In this document: positions 1 to 5,291 of the stretch, piece by piece
Numbering within the stretch: the first letter of the stretch is position 1
Layout of the letters: the number at the start of each line of letters is the position of its first letter
NCBI GenBank assembly: GCA_009649835.1
Contig: PYCK01000118.1
Location: forward strand, 1-5,291
Direction: 5' to 3'
DNA: 5,291 nucleotides
Source of the DNA: Candidatus Methanocomedens sp.
GTDB lineage: Archaea; Halobacteriota; Methanosarcinia; Methanosarcinales; Methanocomedenaceae
Notes under the pieces: generated by a model
Told to the model about the DNA's origin: nothing
Database searches by the model: none
What the model saw: the letters and a program-made list of their open reading frames with translations, nothing else
Translations under genes and position numbers: made by a program

Positions 1-49
1 TGTGTCATGTATAATTAACCCAGATTCGATTCTATGTTAAGTATACCCA
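1..49. other. Short region downstream of the reductase-like gene
   Basis: This is the 49-base tail beyond the stop codon of the leftmost minus-strand gene. I see no reading frame, no convincing GC-rich hairpin and no T-run in the minus-strand direction, so no terminator can be placed here. Transcription of the leftmost gene may end outside the window. Confidence 0.5.
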
Positions 50-1960
50 TCATACAATAGATAAATCTTTGGTATTCAAATACCGCACCACCGGGCATGC
101 CTTCAAACACAGCCCACAATGCGTACAGTTCTCATTCACCACAGCCCGCCCATCCTTAACCTTCACACCCCGCACCTCGCACTTCCCCACACACAGCCCG
201 CAGCCCGTACACTCCAGAGAGCGCCGGATCGAAGATTCGGCCCCCTTCATCAACCGCCTGGCTCCGGCGTCAGTATCGCTCCTTGCAGTCACAGTGCCAG
301 ATGCGAACACCTGCACATTATCCTCACCCCTGGCGGACGTGATCACACCATCCATGGAATGCACCTCGCCCAGCACCCTCATCATACCCGAACCCTCGAT
401 CGCCTCAAGGTTCAATGGCATACCAAAACTACCCTCAGCCGAAACCCCGCCAGCCTTACACGGCCTGTACCCAGACACCATTGAGAACTCCATCTCACCG
501 CCGAACCCTTCAGGCACCAGGTTGATGCCCAGCCTCTTAGCCATCTCACGCTGCACCTTCGGAGGATTCTGCCAGCGCCACAGCCCGTAATCCACCCAGC
601 CCTCCCCGTAGCCGAACTTCTCAGCATGGGAGCGCAGCTTCTCCTCGAACCTGGCCCACATTTCAGGATGAATATCCCTTATACGTGACATCTCGGCCAT
701 GCTCCCTGACGGGCACAGCCAGCATCCGATGCGGTCGAACCCCTGTTCATACAGCGGATTGTACGGCGCCCCTTTCCAGAACAGGTACAGCCAGATATGC
801 AGCGCAGTCCAGTTCTGGATCGGCGAGGCCGCTATCTGGTTACCTATCCAGGGATTCTTCCAGATCTTATCACTCCTGGCCCGGCCCTCGCTCTCGTACT
901 TGCGCTGGCCGATAAATGTCAGGCAGCCCTCTGGGAAGTTCTCTTCAATGAGCATGGAAATCGGGCCCAGTTTACAGGTCTTGCAGCACCACCTCGCCTC
1001 AACCGTGGGGGGTCCGAAAGTATCGATGGAGTCCCAGAACACGTCCCCTGCATGAAAGGTTTTCACAGTCAGGCCGTAATGCCTGCCAACCTCTTCCACA
1101 TTCTCCAGTGTCTCAGGGAACTCCAGTCCGGTATCAGCAAACAGTACATCGAAGCCGTCCAGGCAGTCCATGACCAGCAGTAAGGTGGCCAGGCTGTCCT
1201 TGCCCCCCGAGTATGATACACTGACCGGCCGGTTTGTGGATTGGGACACGTTCCTGATAAACGCATGGGCTTTGGCCTCAAAATCTTTCAGGATATTAAG
1301 ATTAGCAGTAACTACATCATCCCATGAATGGGGGACGGGTGCTGCAACTGTTTCAACTATCCCGCTCCACCTGGTCTTGACAGCCACGCCCCTTGTGGCT
1401 TCCACCATTTCCCTGCCGTTCATCTTAGCCCTGCCGGCAGACACAGGTACGCCATCAGGCGATACCACTATCACCTCTGCGCCCGGGATAATCCCGGGGT
1501 CGGCATCGATAACGCCGGGTGCCAGCGTGCTGGCACCTTTTTGTATGAACGGTACTGCCGATTCGTCGATCACCACCCAGTTGCTGCGCCCCTCCATTTC
1601 AGTGAATATCCGGGCTGCCCCTTCCATCCTGGGCAGCAGTACCCACTTACCAGACTCCACATCGAACCTGATATTCGCAAGTGCCACGCCACTGGCTATG
1701 ATCTCTTCCATCCTGTCGTCAGATGGTACTTTGTTCATGATGGCGATAGTACCGTCAGGTATCAGGGGACTGCCGAACTGCGCCGTGGCAGTGGCATTGA
1801 TGTGGTCAATATCATGCTGGAATGCAGGCCTGATATCACCGGGCGGAGTAACCTTGACCTTGCCAGCAGGTGAGCCGCATGCACATATGGACTCAAGTAC
1901 AGGCAGGTCGCATTTGGGGCACCAGTGCAGCACCATCTTTCCCAGGTATATCTTTGTCAT
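50..1960 (-). CDS. PAPS/APS reductase-like PP-loop protein with zinc ribbon, PUA domain and 2x[4Fe-4S] ferredoxin tail
   Basis: This is a complete 636-residue cytoplasmic multidomain protein. In order it shows a zinc ribbon (C14, C17, C26, C28), a PUA-like domain at about 125-205, and a PAPS-reductase/PP-loop ATPase-type domain at about 245-420 with SGGKDS at 251-256. Within that domain lie C325-C326 (plus C329) and C413-x-x-C416. The spacing matches the CC...CxxC pattern that binds [4Fe-4S] in assimilatory APS reductases. An unassigned segment spans about 485-575. Two ferredoxin clusters follow: C584/C587/C590/C594 and C612/C615/C618/C622. Similar fusions in methanogens are usually annotated as phosphoadenosine phosphosulfate reductase, but the classical C-terminal ECG(L/I)H catalytic motif is not visible. 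The true reaction is therefore uncertain: sulfonucleotide reduction, or PP-loop chemistry such as RNA or nucleotide thiolation suggested by the PUA domain. The start MTKIYLGK was chosen because it opens directly into the zinc ribbon; M9 is a possible alternative. The stop is TGA at 50-52. Confidence 0.9.
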   Translation of the reverse strand: MTKIYLGKMVLHWCPKCDLPVLESICACGSPAGKVKVTPPGDIRPAFQHDIDHINATATAQFGSPLIPDGTIAIMNKVPSDDRMEEIIASGVALANIRFDVESGKWVLLPRMEGAARIFTEMEGRSNWVVIDESAVPFIQKGASTLAPGVIDADPGIIPGAEVIVVSPDGVPVSAGRAKMNGREMVEATRGVAVKTRWSGIVETVAAPVPHSWDDVVTANLNILKDFEAKAHAFIRNVSQSTNRPVSVSYSGGKDSLATLLLVMDCLDGFDVLFADTGLEFPETLENVEEVGRHYGLTVKTFHAGDVFWDSIDTFGPPTVEARWCCKTCKLGPISMLIEENFPEGCLTFIGQRKYESEGRARSDKIWKNPWIGNQIAASPIQNWTALHIWLYLFWKGAPYNPLYEQGFDRIGCWLCPSGSMAEMSRIRDIHPEMWARFEEKLRSHAEKFGYGEGWVDYGLWRWQNPPKVQREMAKRLGINLVPEGFGGEMEFSMVSGYRPCKAGGVSAEGSFGMPLNLEAIEGSGMMRVLGEVHSMDGVITSARGEDNVQVFASGTVTARSDTDAGARRLMKGAESSIRRSLECTGCGLCVGKCEVRGVKVKDGRAVVNENCTHCGLCLKACPVVRYLNTKDLSIV

Positions 1961-2014
1961 GGGCCATCATATGATAGAGAAGTATAGAAATATTGTGCCG
2001 GTTGCCAGTAAAAA

Positions 2015-2023
2015 CATATTTAA
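2015..2023 (-). promoter_or_regulatory. Candidate TATA box of the reductase-like gene
   Basis: Read on the minus strand this is TTAAATATG, an archaeal TATA-like element 55-63 bases upstream of the ATG at 1960. A transcription start about 25 bases downstream would give a leader of roughly 30 bases. No strong Shine-Dalgarno site is visible directly before the ATG. The assignment rests on position and base composition only. Confidence 0.4.
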
Positions 2024-2035
2024 TCAAAGGAATGG

Positions 2036-2047
2036 CATATACTATTT
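2036..2047 (+). promoter_or_regulatory. Candidate TATA box of the nucleotidyltransferase gene
   Basis: CATATACTATTT lies 48-59 bases upstream of the ATG at 2095 in the AT-rich divergent intergenic region. A start site about 25 bases downstream would leave a short leader carrying GGGAG at 2079-2083, which is 11 bases before the ATG and a plausible if slightly distant Shine-Dalgarno site. The AT-rich TTAATATTTTAT at 2063-2074 is an alternative, but it would put transcription start almost on the start codon. Confidence 0.3.
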
Positions 2048-2094
2048 GAATAAAAATCATCGTTAATATTTTATGATTGGGAGTCTAGTGTTAA

Positions 2095-2412
2095 ATGATT
2101 TCTCAGGAACAGATTGAATCAGTTGTTCAGGTCATAGTTGAAGGTTATGAGCCCATGAAGATAATTCTGTTTGGGTCATATGCATACGGGCATCCAACGA
2201 AGGATAGTGATTTAGATCTATTAATTATAAAAGATGGTGAAGCTTCTGGAATACAGAGAAATCGCCGTGTTAGAAATATACTTAAGGATTTTTCAATTCC
2301 AATAGATGTTATTGTCAAAAGCAGTCAAGAATTCGATATGTTAAAAGATGTTATCGGCACAGTGATCTATCCTGCAAATAAATATGGGAAAGTTGTCTAT
2401 GAACAAAAATGA
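2095..2412 (+). CDS. MNT-type minimal nucleotidyltransferase (MntA-like antitoxin)
   Basis: This is a 105-residue protein with the pol-beta-superfamily nucleotidyltransferase core. G27-S28 is followed by D39-x-D41 (GSYAYG...DSDLD), and a third acidic residue, D71, lies on the next strand (PIDVIV). All three metal-binding carboxylates are therefore present, and the length is typical of stand-alone MNT proteins. Members of this family pair with HEPN-domain RNases; in the characterised MntA-HepT system the MNT protein neutralises the toxin by AMPylating it. The expected partner position, overlapping the 3' end of this gene, holds only a stop-interrupted frame (see 2399-2520). This copy is thus either an orphan or a remnant of a toxin-antitoxin pair. 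Its codons are clearly AT-richer than those of both large flanking genes, which fits horizontal transfer. GGGAG at 2079-2083 may serve as the ribosome binding site. Confidence 0.88.
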   Translation: MISQEQIESVVQVIVEGYEPMKIILFGSYAYGHPTKDSDLDLLIIKDGEASGIQRNRRVRNILKDFSIPIDVIVKSSQEFDMLKDVIGTVIYPANKYGKVVYEQK

Positions 2413-2520
2413 GATTATAGATGACCTTATCATAAAATGGGGCACGATCTATTGACCCATTCCAGATGCCAGGAACCCGCCGTCTGAGCCTTATAGGGAG
2501 ATGTTGCTTGACGCAAGGTA
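2399..2520 (+). pseudogene. Possible degraded HEPN toxin partner of the MNT gene
   Basis: An ATG at 2399 overlaps the last 14 bases of the nucleotidyltransferase gene in another frame, as start codons of HEPN partners often do. It reads MNKNEIIDDLIIKWGTIY, then stops at TGA 2453-2455. The same frame continues as PIPDARNPPSEPYREMLLDA and R before TAA at 2519-2521. The opening resembles the N-terminal helix of HEPN proteins. The second piece resembles the Pro-rich 'RYP...PSE.Y' segment followed by a helix near the end of such proteins. The roughly 80 residues normally between them, including the Rx4-6H active site, are missing. The best reading is an internally deleted, stop-interrupted relic. 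The homology is recognised by eye from short stretches, so it is tentative; the first 18 codons could also be a chance ORF. Confidence 0.35.
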
Positions 2521-2550
2521 AGACACGAATTTTGCCACAAGTTGGTGTCT
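2521..2550. repeat. Short imperfect inverted repeat
   Basis: AGACAC at 2521-2526 is matched by GTGTCT at 2545-2550, with two more possible A-T pairs inside after one mismatch and a loop of about 12 bases within them. It starts exactly at the stop of the putative HEPN relic. The stem is weak and no T-run follows on the plus strand, so it is not a good terminator. It may be chance, or a leftover of the rearrangement. Confidence 0.25.
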
Positions 2551-2588
2551 GAAAAATAACTGGAAAATGGGACAGTACCATGCCAGAT

Positions 2589-2620
2589 ATTATACTGATA
2601 TTGAATTATACTGATATGGA
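2589..2620. repeat. 16-bp tandem duplication upstream of the transporter gene
   Basis: ATTATACTGATATTGA (2589-2604) is followed immediately by ATTATACTGATATGGA (2605-2620); 15 of 16 bases match. The pair ends 23 bases before the ATG of the cation transporter, which is where an archaeal promoter or operator would lie. Each unit contains an AT-rich TTATACTGATAT core. It could be a doubled promoter element, a pair of regulator sites one and a half helical turns apart, or a neutral slippage duplication. Confidence 0.85.
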
Positions 2621-2633
2621 CTGGTCAATTTCC

Positions 2634-2641
2634 GGATGGGG
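2634..2641 (+). promoter_or_regulatory. Ribosome binding site of the transporter gene
   Basis: GGATGGGG lies only 2 bases before the ATG at 2644. It is purine-rich and resembles a Shine-Dalgarno site, although the spacing from its 3' end is short. It supports the chosen start, which also opens directly onto the first family-typical membrane helix. Confidence 0.45.
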
Positions 2642-2643
2642 AC

Positions 2644-3531
2644 ATGAAATATAAACAGATAATCAAAGTACAGGCCTTAGCACTGTCATTGAACCTGGTG
2701 GTAGCATTTGCAAAGCTGGTATACGGCCACCTGACAGGCTCCATCAGCATGAAGGCCGACGGTTTCCATTCCTTGATGGACGGTGCATCCACCACTGTGG
2801 GAATGCTGGGTATCTGGGTGGCGTCCCGCCCGCCTGATGAATCCCACCCTTACGGGCACCGCAAATATGAGCAGTTCGCCTCGCTGTTCATAGCCGGCCT
2901 GCTGCTTATCACAGGGTTCGAAGTGGCCAGGGGTGCCATTCAAAACATATACGAACCTTCTATCCCCAGGGTCACCTCATTGAGTTTTGCCATCATGCTG
3001 GGTACCATGGCCGTTAACCTTTTTGTCACCATATTTGAAAGCCGCAAGGGCAGGGAATATAACAGCCAGATACTGATTGCCGATTCCCTCCACACCAGAA
3101 GTGATATCTTCGTATCTATTGGCGTTATCTGCAGTCTGATAGCAGTTAAGGCAGGCTATCCTATGATCGATGTAGTTGCAGGTATTGTGATCGCACTGAT
3201 CATTGCCAAGGCCGGGTTGGACGTGGTGAGGGAAGTATCCTTCACACTACTGGATGCATCGGTACTGGATACTGATATGCTGTGCAAGATTGCACTGGAA
3301 ATAGAGGGGGTTGAGGACTGCCATAATATCAGGACCAGGGGTACAGCCGATAATGTCTATGTGGACCTGCACGTGCATGTAAGGGATAATTTGCGTGTGG
3401 ATGAGGCGCACTGCATCGCCCATGCAGTTGAGAACCGCATCAAAGAGAGGATGGAAGGGGTAAAGGATGTGGTTGTGCATATTGAACCTGAAATTATTTC
3501 CGAAAAGGATAAACCTGGAAGGAGACAGTGA
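2644..3531 (+). CDS. Cation diffusion facilitator (CDF) family transporter, Zn-type site
   Basis: This is a complete 295-residue inner-membrane secondary transporter of the cation diffusion facilitator family, which exports divalent metals in exchange for protons. Six hydrophobic segments fall at about 10-27, 33-60, 77-95, 113-131, 143-168 and 174-197. The transport site is read from helix 2 (ADGFHSLMD: H42, D46) and helix 5 (ADSLHTRSD: H150, D154). The resulting two-His two-Asp set is typical of zinc-transporting members and unlike the Asp-rich sites of manganese or iron types. The conserved HPYGHRKYE loop follows at 68-76. The cytoplasmic domain (about 205-285) has the family's ferredoxin-like fold pattern. 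Its histidines H227, H243, H245, H256, H260 and H279 lie where YiiP-like proteins bind regulatory zinc. Length is normal for the family. A 16-bp tandem repeat lies in the promoter region and a coupled small ORF follows with no gap. The exact metal is inferred, not shown. Confidence 0.93.
   Translation: MKYKQIIKVQALALSLNLVVAFAKLVYGHLTGSISMKADGFHSLMDGASTTVGMLGIWVASRPPDESHPYGHRKYEQFASLFIAGLLLITGFEVARGAIQNIYEPSIPRVTSLSFAIMLGTMAVNLFVTIFESRKGREYNSQILIADSLHTRSDIFVSIGVICSLIAVKAGYPMIDVVAGIVIALIIAKAGLDVVREVSFTLLDASVLDTDMLCKIALEIEGVEDCHNIRTRGTADNVYVDLHVHVRDNLRVDEAHCIAHAVENRIKERMEGVKDVVVHIEPEIISEKDKPGRRQ
3519..3524 (+). promoter_or_regulatory. Strong Shine-Dalgarno site for the 40-residue ORF
   Basis: AAGGAG, within the longer purine run GGAAGGAG at 3517-3524, ends 7 bases before the ATG at 3532, an ideal distance. 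It lies inside the last codons of the transporter gene and is the strongest ribosome binding site in the window. It is the main reason to believe the very short ORF downstream is translated. Confidence 0.75.
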
Positions 3532-3654
3532 ATGATATATATGGATAATCCGGAATCTGCTGACTTTCAAATTGCATTGGAACGCTTGAACGATAAAAAA
3601 GATGGAATTATCTCTAGTGAAGATATGAGGGAGCGCCTTGGGCTACAGGATTGA
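3532..3654 (+). CDS. 40-residue hypothetical protein translationally coupled to the transporter
   Basis: The ATG follows the transporter stop directly (TGAATG) and sits behind an ideal Shine-Dalgarno site. The product begins MIYMDNPESADFQIAL and ends with SSEDMRERLGLQD before TGA at 3652-3654. It is charged and probably helical, with no membrane segment, cysteines or signal peptide. The pattern 'DF..AL.RL.....IS.E.MR.RLGL' resembles the C-terminal part of small antitoxins of the RelB/CcdA kind, which often end in 'EE(V/M)..RLG(L/I)', but no toxin gene follows. M4 is an alternative start. Its base composition is AT-richer than the transporter's. Two readings are open: a stand-alone small protein riding on the transporter transcript, or the surviving piece of a lost toxin-antitoxin pair. 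No function can be assigned. Confidence 0.65.
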   Translation: MIYMDNPESADFQIALERLNDKKDGIISSEDMRERLGLQD

Positions 3655-3729
3655 ATGTAAATAAATATACGCTCACACCGTTTGCTTTTACTGGCATATT
3701 AGAGTTATATCAAAAGTAAAATAGAAAAT

Positions 3730-3749
3730 ACCCGCCTATTGCGGCGGGT
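3730..3749 (-). terminator. Hairpin terminator of the macroglobulin gene, possibly bidirectional
   Basis: ACCCGCC (3730-3736) and GGCGGGT (3743-3749) form a perfect 7-bp GC-rich stem with a 6-base loop. Read on the minus strand, it starts 9 bases after the TAA of the macroglobulin gene and is followed by a T-rich run (ATTTTCTATTTTACTTTTG), as expected for intrinsic termination. On the plus strand the sequence after the hairpin is less T-rich, so it might also stop transcripts of the transporter operon, which ends 75 bases earlier, but less well. Confidence 0.7.
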
Positions 3750-3758
3750 TCATTTAAT

Positions 3759-5291
3759 TTATACTACCACGATCTCCTGGCCCCTGGACTCTGCCTTTAT
3801 CTCAGGATTATAGTAGGAATAGGCACTGCTGTCAGGTATTATAGCCTTTACAGGGAACTGTGCCTGCACCTGGAGGTCGAACAAAAGTTCCTCACCTCTT
3901 GGCAGGTCATCCACGTACAGGATGATCTTGCGGCCCGCTATCTCGTACCTGCTGATAAGATCATCCGTTTTTAGTTCATCCAGTGTGGATACCACCGGGG
4001 CAAAGCCTGTAGGTACTGCCACGTCCAGTATCAGCATGCCTGTGGAATTGGCCGTTCCTGTGTAGTTCACCCTTGCATGGACATCAACGATGTCGTTCAC
4101 TGCCACATCCGTAGCATCGTACTCCACTTCGAACTCCAGGTCAGTGAATACAGGCTCATCTGGCAGTATTATATTGAACCGCTTGACAAGCTGGTAATTG
4201 ATATCGCCCTTGCCTGACATGTTCAGTGTAATTAATTCTGCGGATCCAGGTATCTCCACAATCTGCAGCACATCGTAGTTACCTGCATCCACACTGACCT
4301 GGGTGATCTTCTTACCATCTGCCGTGACAGTTATCGTGGCATCCGTATCCTTTGCCTGGGTTGCGGCTGCCGTCATCAGTGCCTTGAATGCCAATACCGT
4401 ATCCTGGGTGCTGCCGTATCCGCCCAGGCTGTTACGCTGAGCAGATAGCCATTTCAGTACCTCGTTTGCCCTGGCATCCCTGTGCTCGATAAGTACAAGT
4501 GCGCCGTATGCAGTCACTTCAACATTCTTGCTGGAAGGGGGCTGCCAGTACATATCCCTCATTGGCTCCACAGCAGGTTCCAGTTCCCAGTACATGCCGT
4601 TCTCGTCCTGCTGTGCCAGGTCCGTAAGCATGTCAAGTGCATCATCTGCCCTGTCACTTCCAAGGCGTTCCAGTACCAGTGCGGCCAGTGCCAGTGCATA
4701 TGGGTCGTCCTGCTGTTCGTCAAGGTTATCCTCCAGGTATTCCTGTGCATTGTCAAGCGGGCCACTAGCCCTGCCGTATTCCAGCAGTGACAGTGCCGTG
4801 TAGGCACTCAGCGAGTACTTGCCGCTCATTCCACCTAAGATCTCCTGGTGGTGCACGAACCCTATCTGGTCCCAGGAACCATCCTGGTTCTGGTGGTTAA
4901 CGATCCAGTCAGCAGCCCCGTCCAGTACCGAATCATCTATGGTGGTCACGTCCCTGGCACTACTGAAGGACTGGAGCACAAAAGCGGTAAGCCACAGGCT
5001 GCCTACAGGGTCGCTGTCCCCGAATGCCGAGAAAGAACCATCATTGTGCTGGTAGGTCAGTTGACGCTGGTATCCGGTAATGATGAACATCTCGGCTTTG
5101 GCCTGTATCTCGGGATTGGTCTGGCCAGATGTCTTCAGGTATCGCAGTATCTCCACGTCAGGGGCGAAGAACATCATGTTCTGCTCACCGCAGCCGTAAG
5201 GCATACCCAGCAGGTCGTCCACGCCGCTGATGGACTGGGCCACCAGGGACGGGGTGAAGCTGAGCAGCACCTTGCCCGAATCGGCAACAAT
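3759..5291 (-). CDS. C-terminal part of an alpha-2-macroglobulin/complement-like thioester protein (partial)
   Basis: The frame is open to the right edge, so the true start lies outside; 510 residues are visible. A GTG at 5268-5270 is internal and should not be taken as the start. The first 37 residues end in GMPYGCGEQ, the thioester motif of macroglobulins and complement C3/C4, with C34 (codon 5190-5192) and Q37 forming the thioester. An alpha/alpha-barrel thioester domain follows to about residue 310, including HQNQDGSW, VHHQEILGG at 146-154, and QRNSLGGYGSTQDT, a hallmark segment of the family. The remainder (about 315-510) is beta-rich and corresponds to the receptor-binding/C-terminal macroglobulin domains, with the usual SYYNPE near the end. 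The family traps proteases or covalently tags surfaces outside the cell. The expected signal peptide and earlier macroglobulin domains must lie beyond the window. No C-terminal membrane helix or sorting signal is seen. It runs convergent to the transporter operon and ends at a good hairpin. Confidence 0.92.
   Translation of the reverse strand: MVADSGKVLLSFTPSLVAQSISGVDDLLGMPYGCGEQNMMFFAPDVEILRYLKTSGQTNPEIQAKAEMFIITGYQRQLTYQHNDGSFSAFGDSDPVGSLWLTAFVLQSFSSARDVTTIDDSVLDGAADWIVNHQNQDGSWDQIGFVHHQEILGGMSGKYSLSAYTALSLLEYGRASGPLDNAQEYLEDNLDEQQDDPYALALAALVLERLGSDRADDALDMLTDLAQQDENGMYWELEPAVEPMRDMYWQPPSSKNVEVTAYGALVLIEHRDARANEVLKWLSAQRNSLGGYGSTQDTVLAFKALMTAAATQAKDTDATITVTADGKKITQVSVDAGNYDVLQIVEIPGSAELITLNMSGKGDINYQLVKRFNIILPDEPVFTDLEFEVEYDATDVAVNDIVDVHARVNYTGTANSTGMLILDVAVPTGFAPVVSTLDELKTDDLISRYEIAGRKIILYVDDLPRGEELLFDLQVQAQFPVKAIIPDSSAYSYYNPEIKAESRGQEIVVV

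Noticed and set aside
69..590. 173-codon plus-strand open frame
   Set aside because: It is antisense to the ferredoxin end of the reductase-like gene, whose cysteine motifs are unmistakable. The translated product has no family features.
1170..2066. 298-codon plus-strand open frame antisense to the reductase-like gene
   Set aside because: It is Ser/Thr/Pro-rich with no recognisable motif and lies wholly opposite the 5' part of a gene with clear domains. It is a shadow created by that gene's codon bias.
2442..2553. Alternative plus-strand frame free of stops through the relic region (reading ARSIDPFQMPGTRRLS)
   Set aside because: It has no resemblance to HEPN or transposase sequences and lacks a good start. 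It is kept only as a possible frameshifted piece of unknown origin.
2351..2581. 76-codon minus-strand frame across the HEPN relic region
   Set aside because: It has no ribosome binding site or recognisable motif and overlaps the end of a well-supported gene on the other strand.
2589..2620. CRISPR-like repeat
   Set aside because: There are only two 16-bp units with no spacer between them, which is a simple tandem duplication.
3686..3721. TTTTACT/AGTAAAA stem as terminator of the transporter operon
   Set aside because: The 7-bp stem is entirely weak apart from one G-C pair and the loop is 22 bases. The GC-rich hairpin just downstream is a far better candidate.
5268..5270. GTG as start of the macroglobulin gene
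   Set aside because: The reading frame continues upstream to the window edge with family-like sequence (IVADSGKVLLSFTPSL), so this is an internal valine and the gene is partial.

Overview
The window most likely comes from a methanogenic or methane-oxidising euryarchaeon of the Methanosarcinales/ANME type. This is inferred from three things: a zinc-ribbon/PUA/PAPS-reductase/ferredoxin fusion protein of a kind known from methanogens, AT-rich archaeal-style promoter segments in front of moderately GC-rich genes, and purine-rich Shine-Dalgarno sites. No rRNA or other phylogenetic marker is present, so the lineage is a judgement and not a proof.

Layout from left to right. Positions 50-1960 (minus strand) hold a complete 636-residue sulfonucleotide-reductase-like iron-sulfur protein. 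A 134-bp AT-rich divergent intergenic region (1961-2094) follows. On the plus strand come a small MNT-type nucleotidyltransferase (2095-2412), a stop-interrupted reading frame that overlaps it and may be the wreck of its HEPN toxin partner (2399 to about 2520), a 16-bp tandem duplication (2589-2620), a complete Zn-type cation diffusion facilitator (2644-3531), and a 40-residue protein (3532-3654) whose start codon abuts the transporter stop codon. A GC-rich hairpin (3730-3749) then lies just past the stop codon of the last gene. That gene runs on the minus strand from 3759 off the right edge and encodes the C-terminal part of an alpha-2-macroglobulin/complement-like thioester protein.

The genes do not form one obvious pathway. 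The transporter and the 40-residue ORF look co-transcribed and translationally coupled. The nucleotidyltransferase and its broken partner look like a decaying toxin-antitoxin pair in a visibly AT-richer stretch, which suggests acquired DNA. The flanking genes are larger housekeeping-type or surface genes.

Three points deserve most attention. The macroglobulin carries both the thioester motif GCGEQ and a C3-like HQE..GG segment with a histidine 114 residues downstream. The reductase-like protein has the Cys-Cys/Cys-x-x-Cys spacing of [4Fe-4S] APS reductases but no ECG(L/I)H catalytic tail, carrying a fused two-cluster ferredoxin instead. A 16-bp direct repeat sits exactly where the transporter promoter should be.
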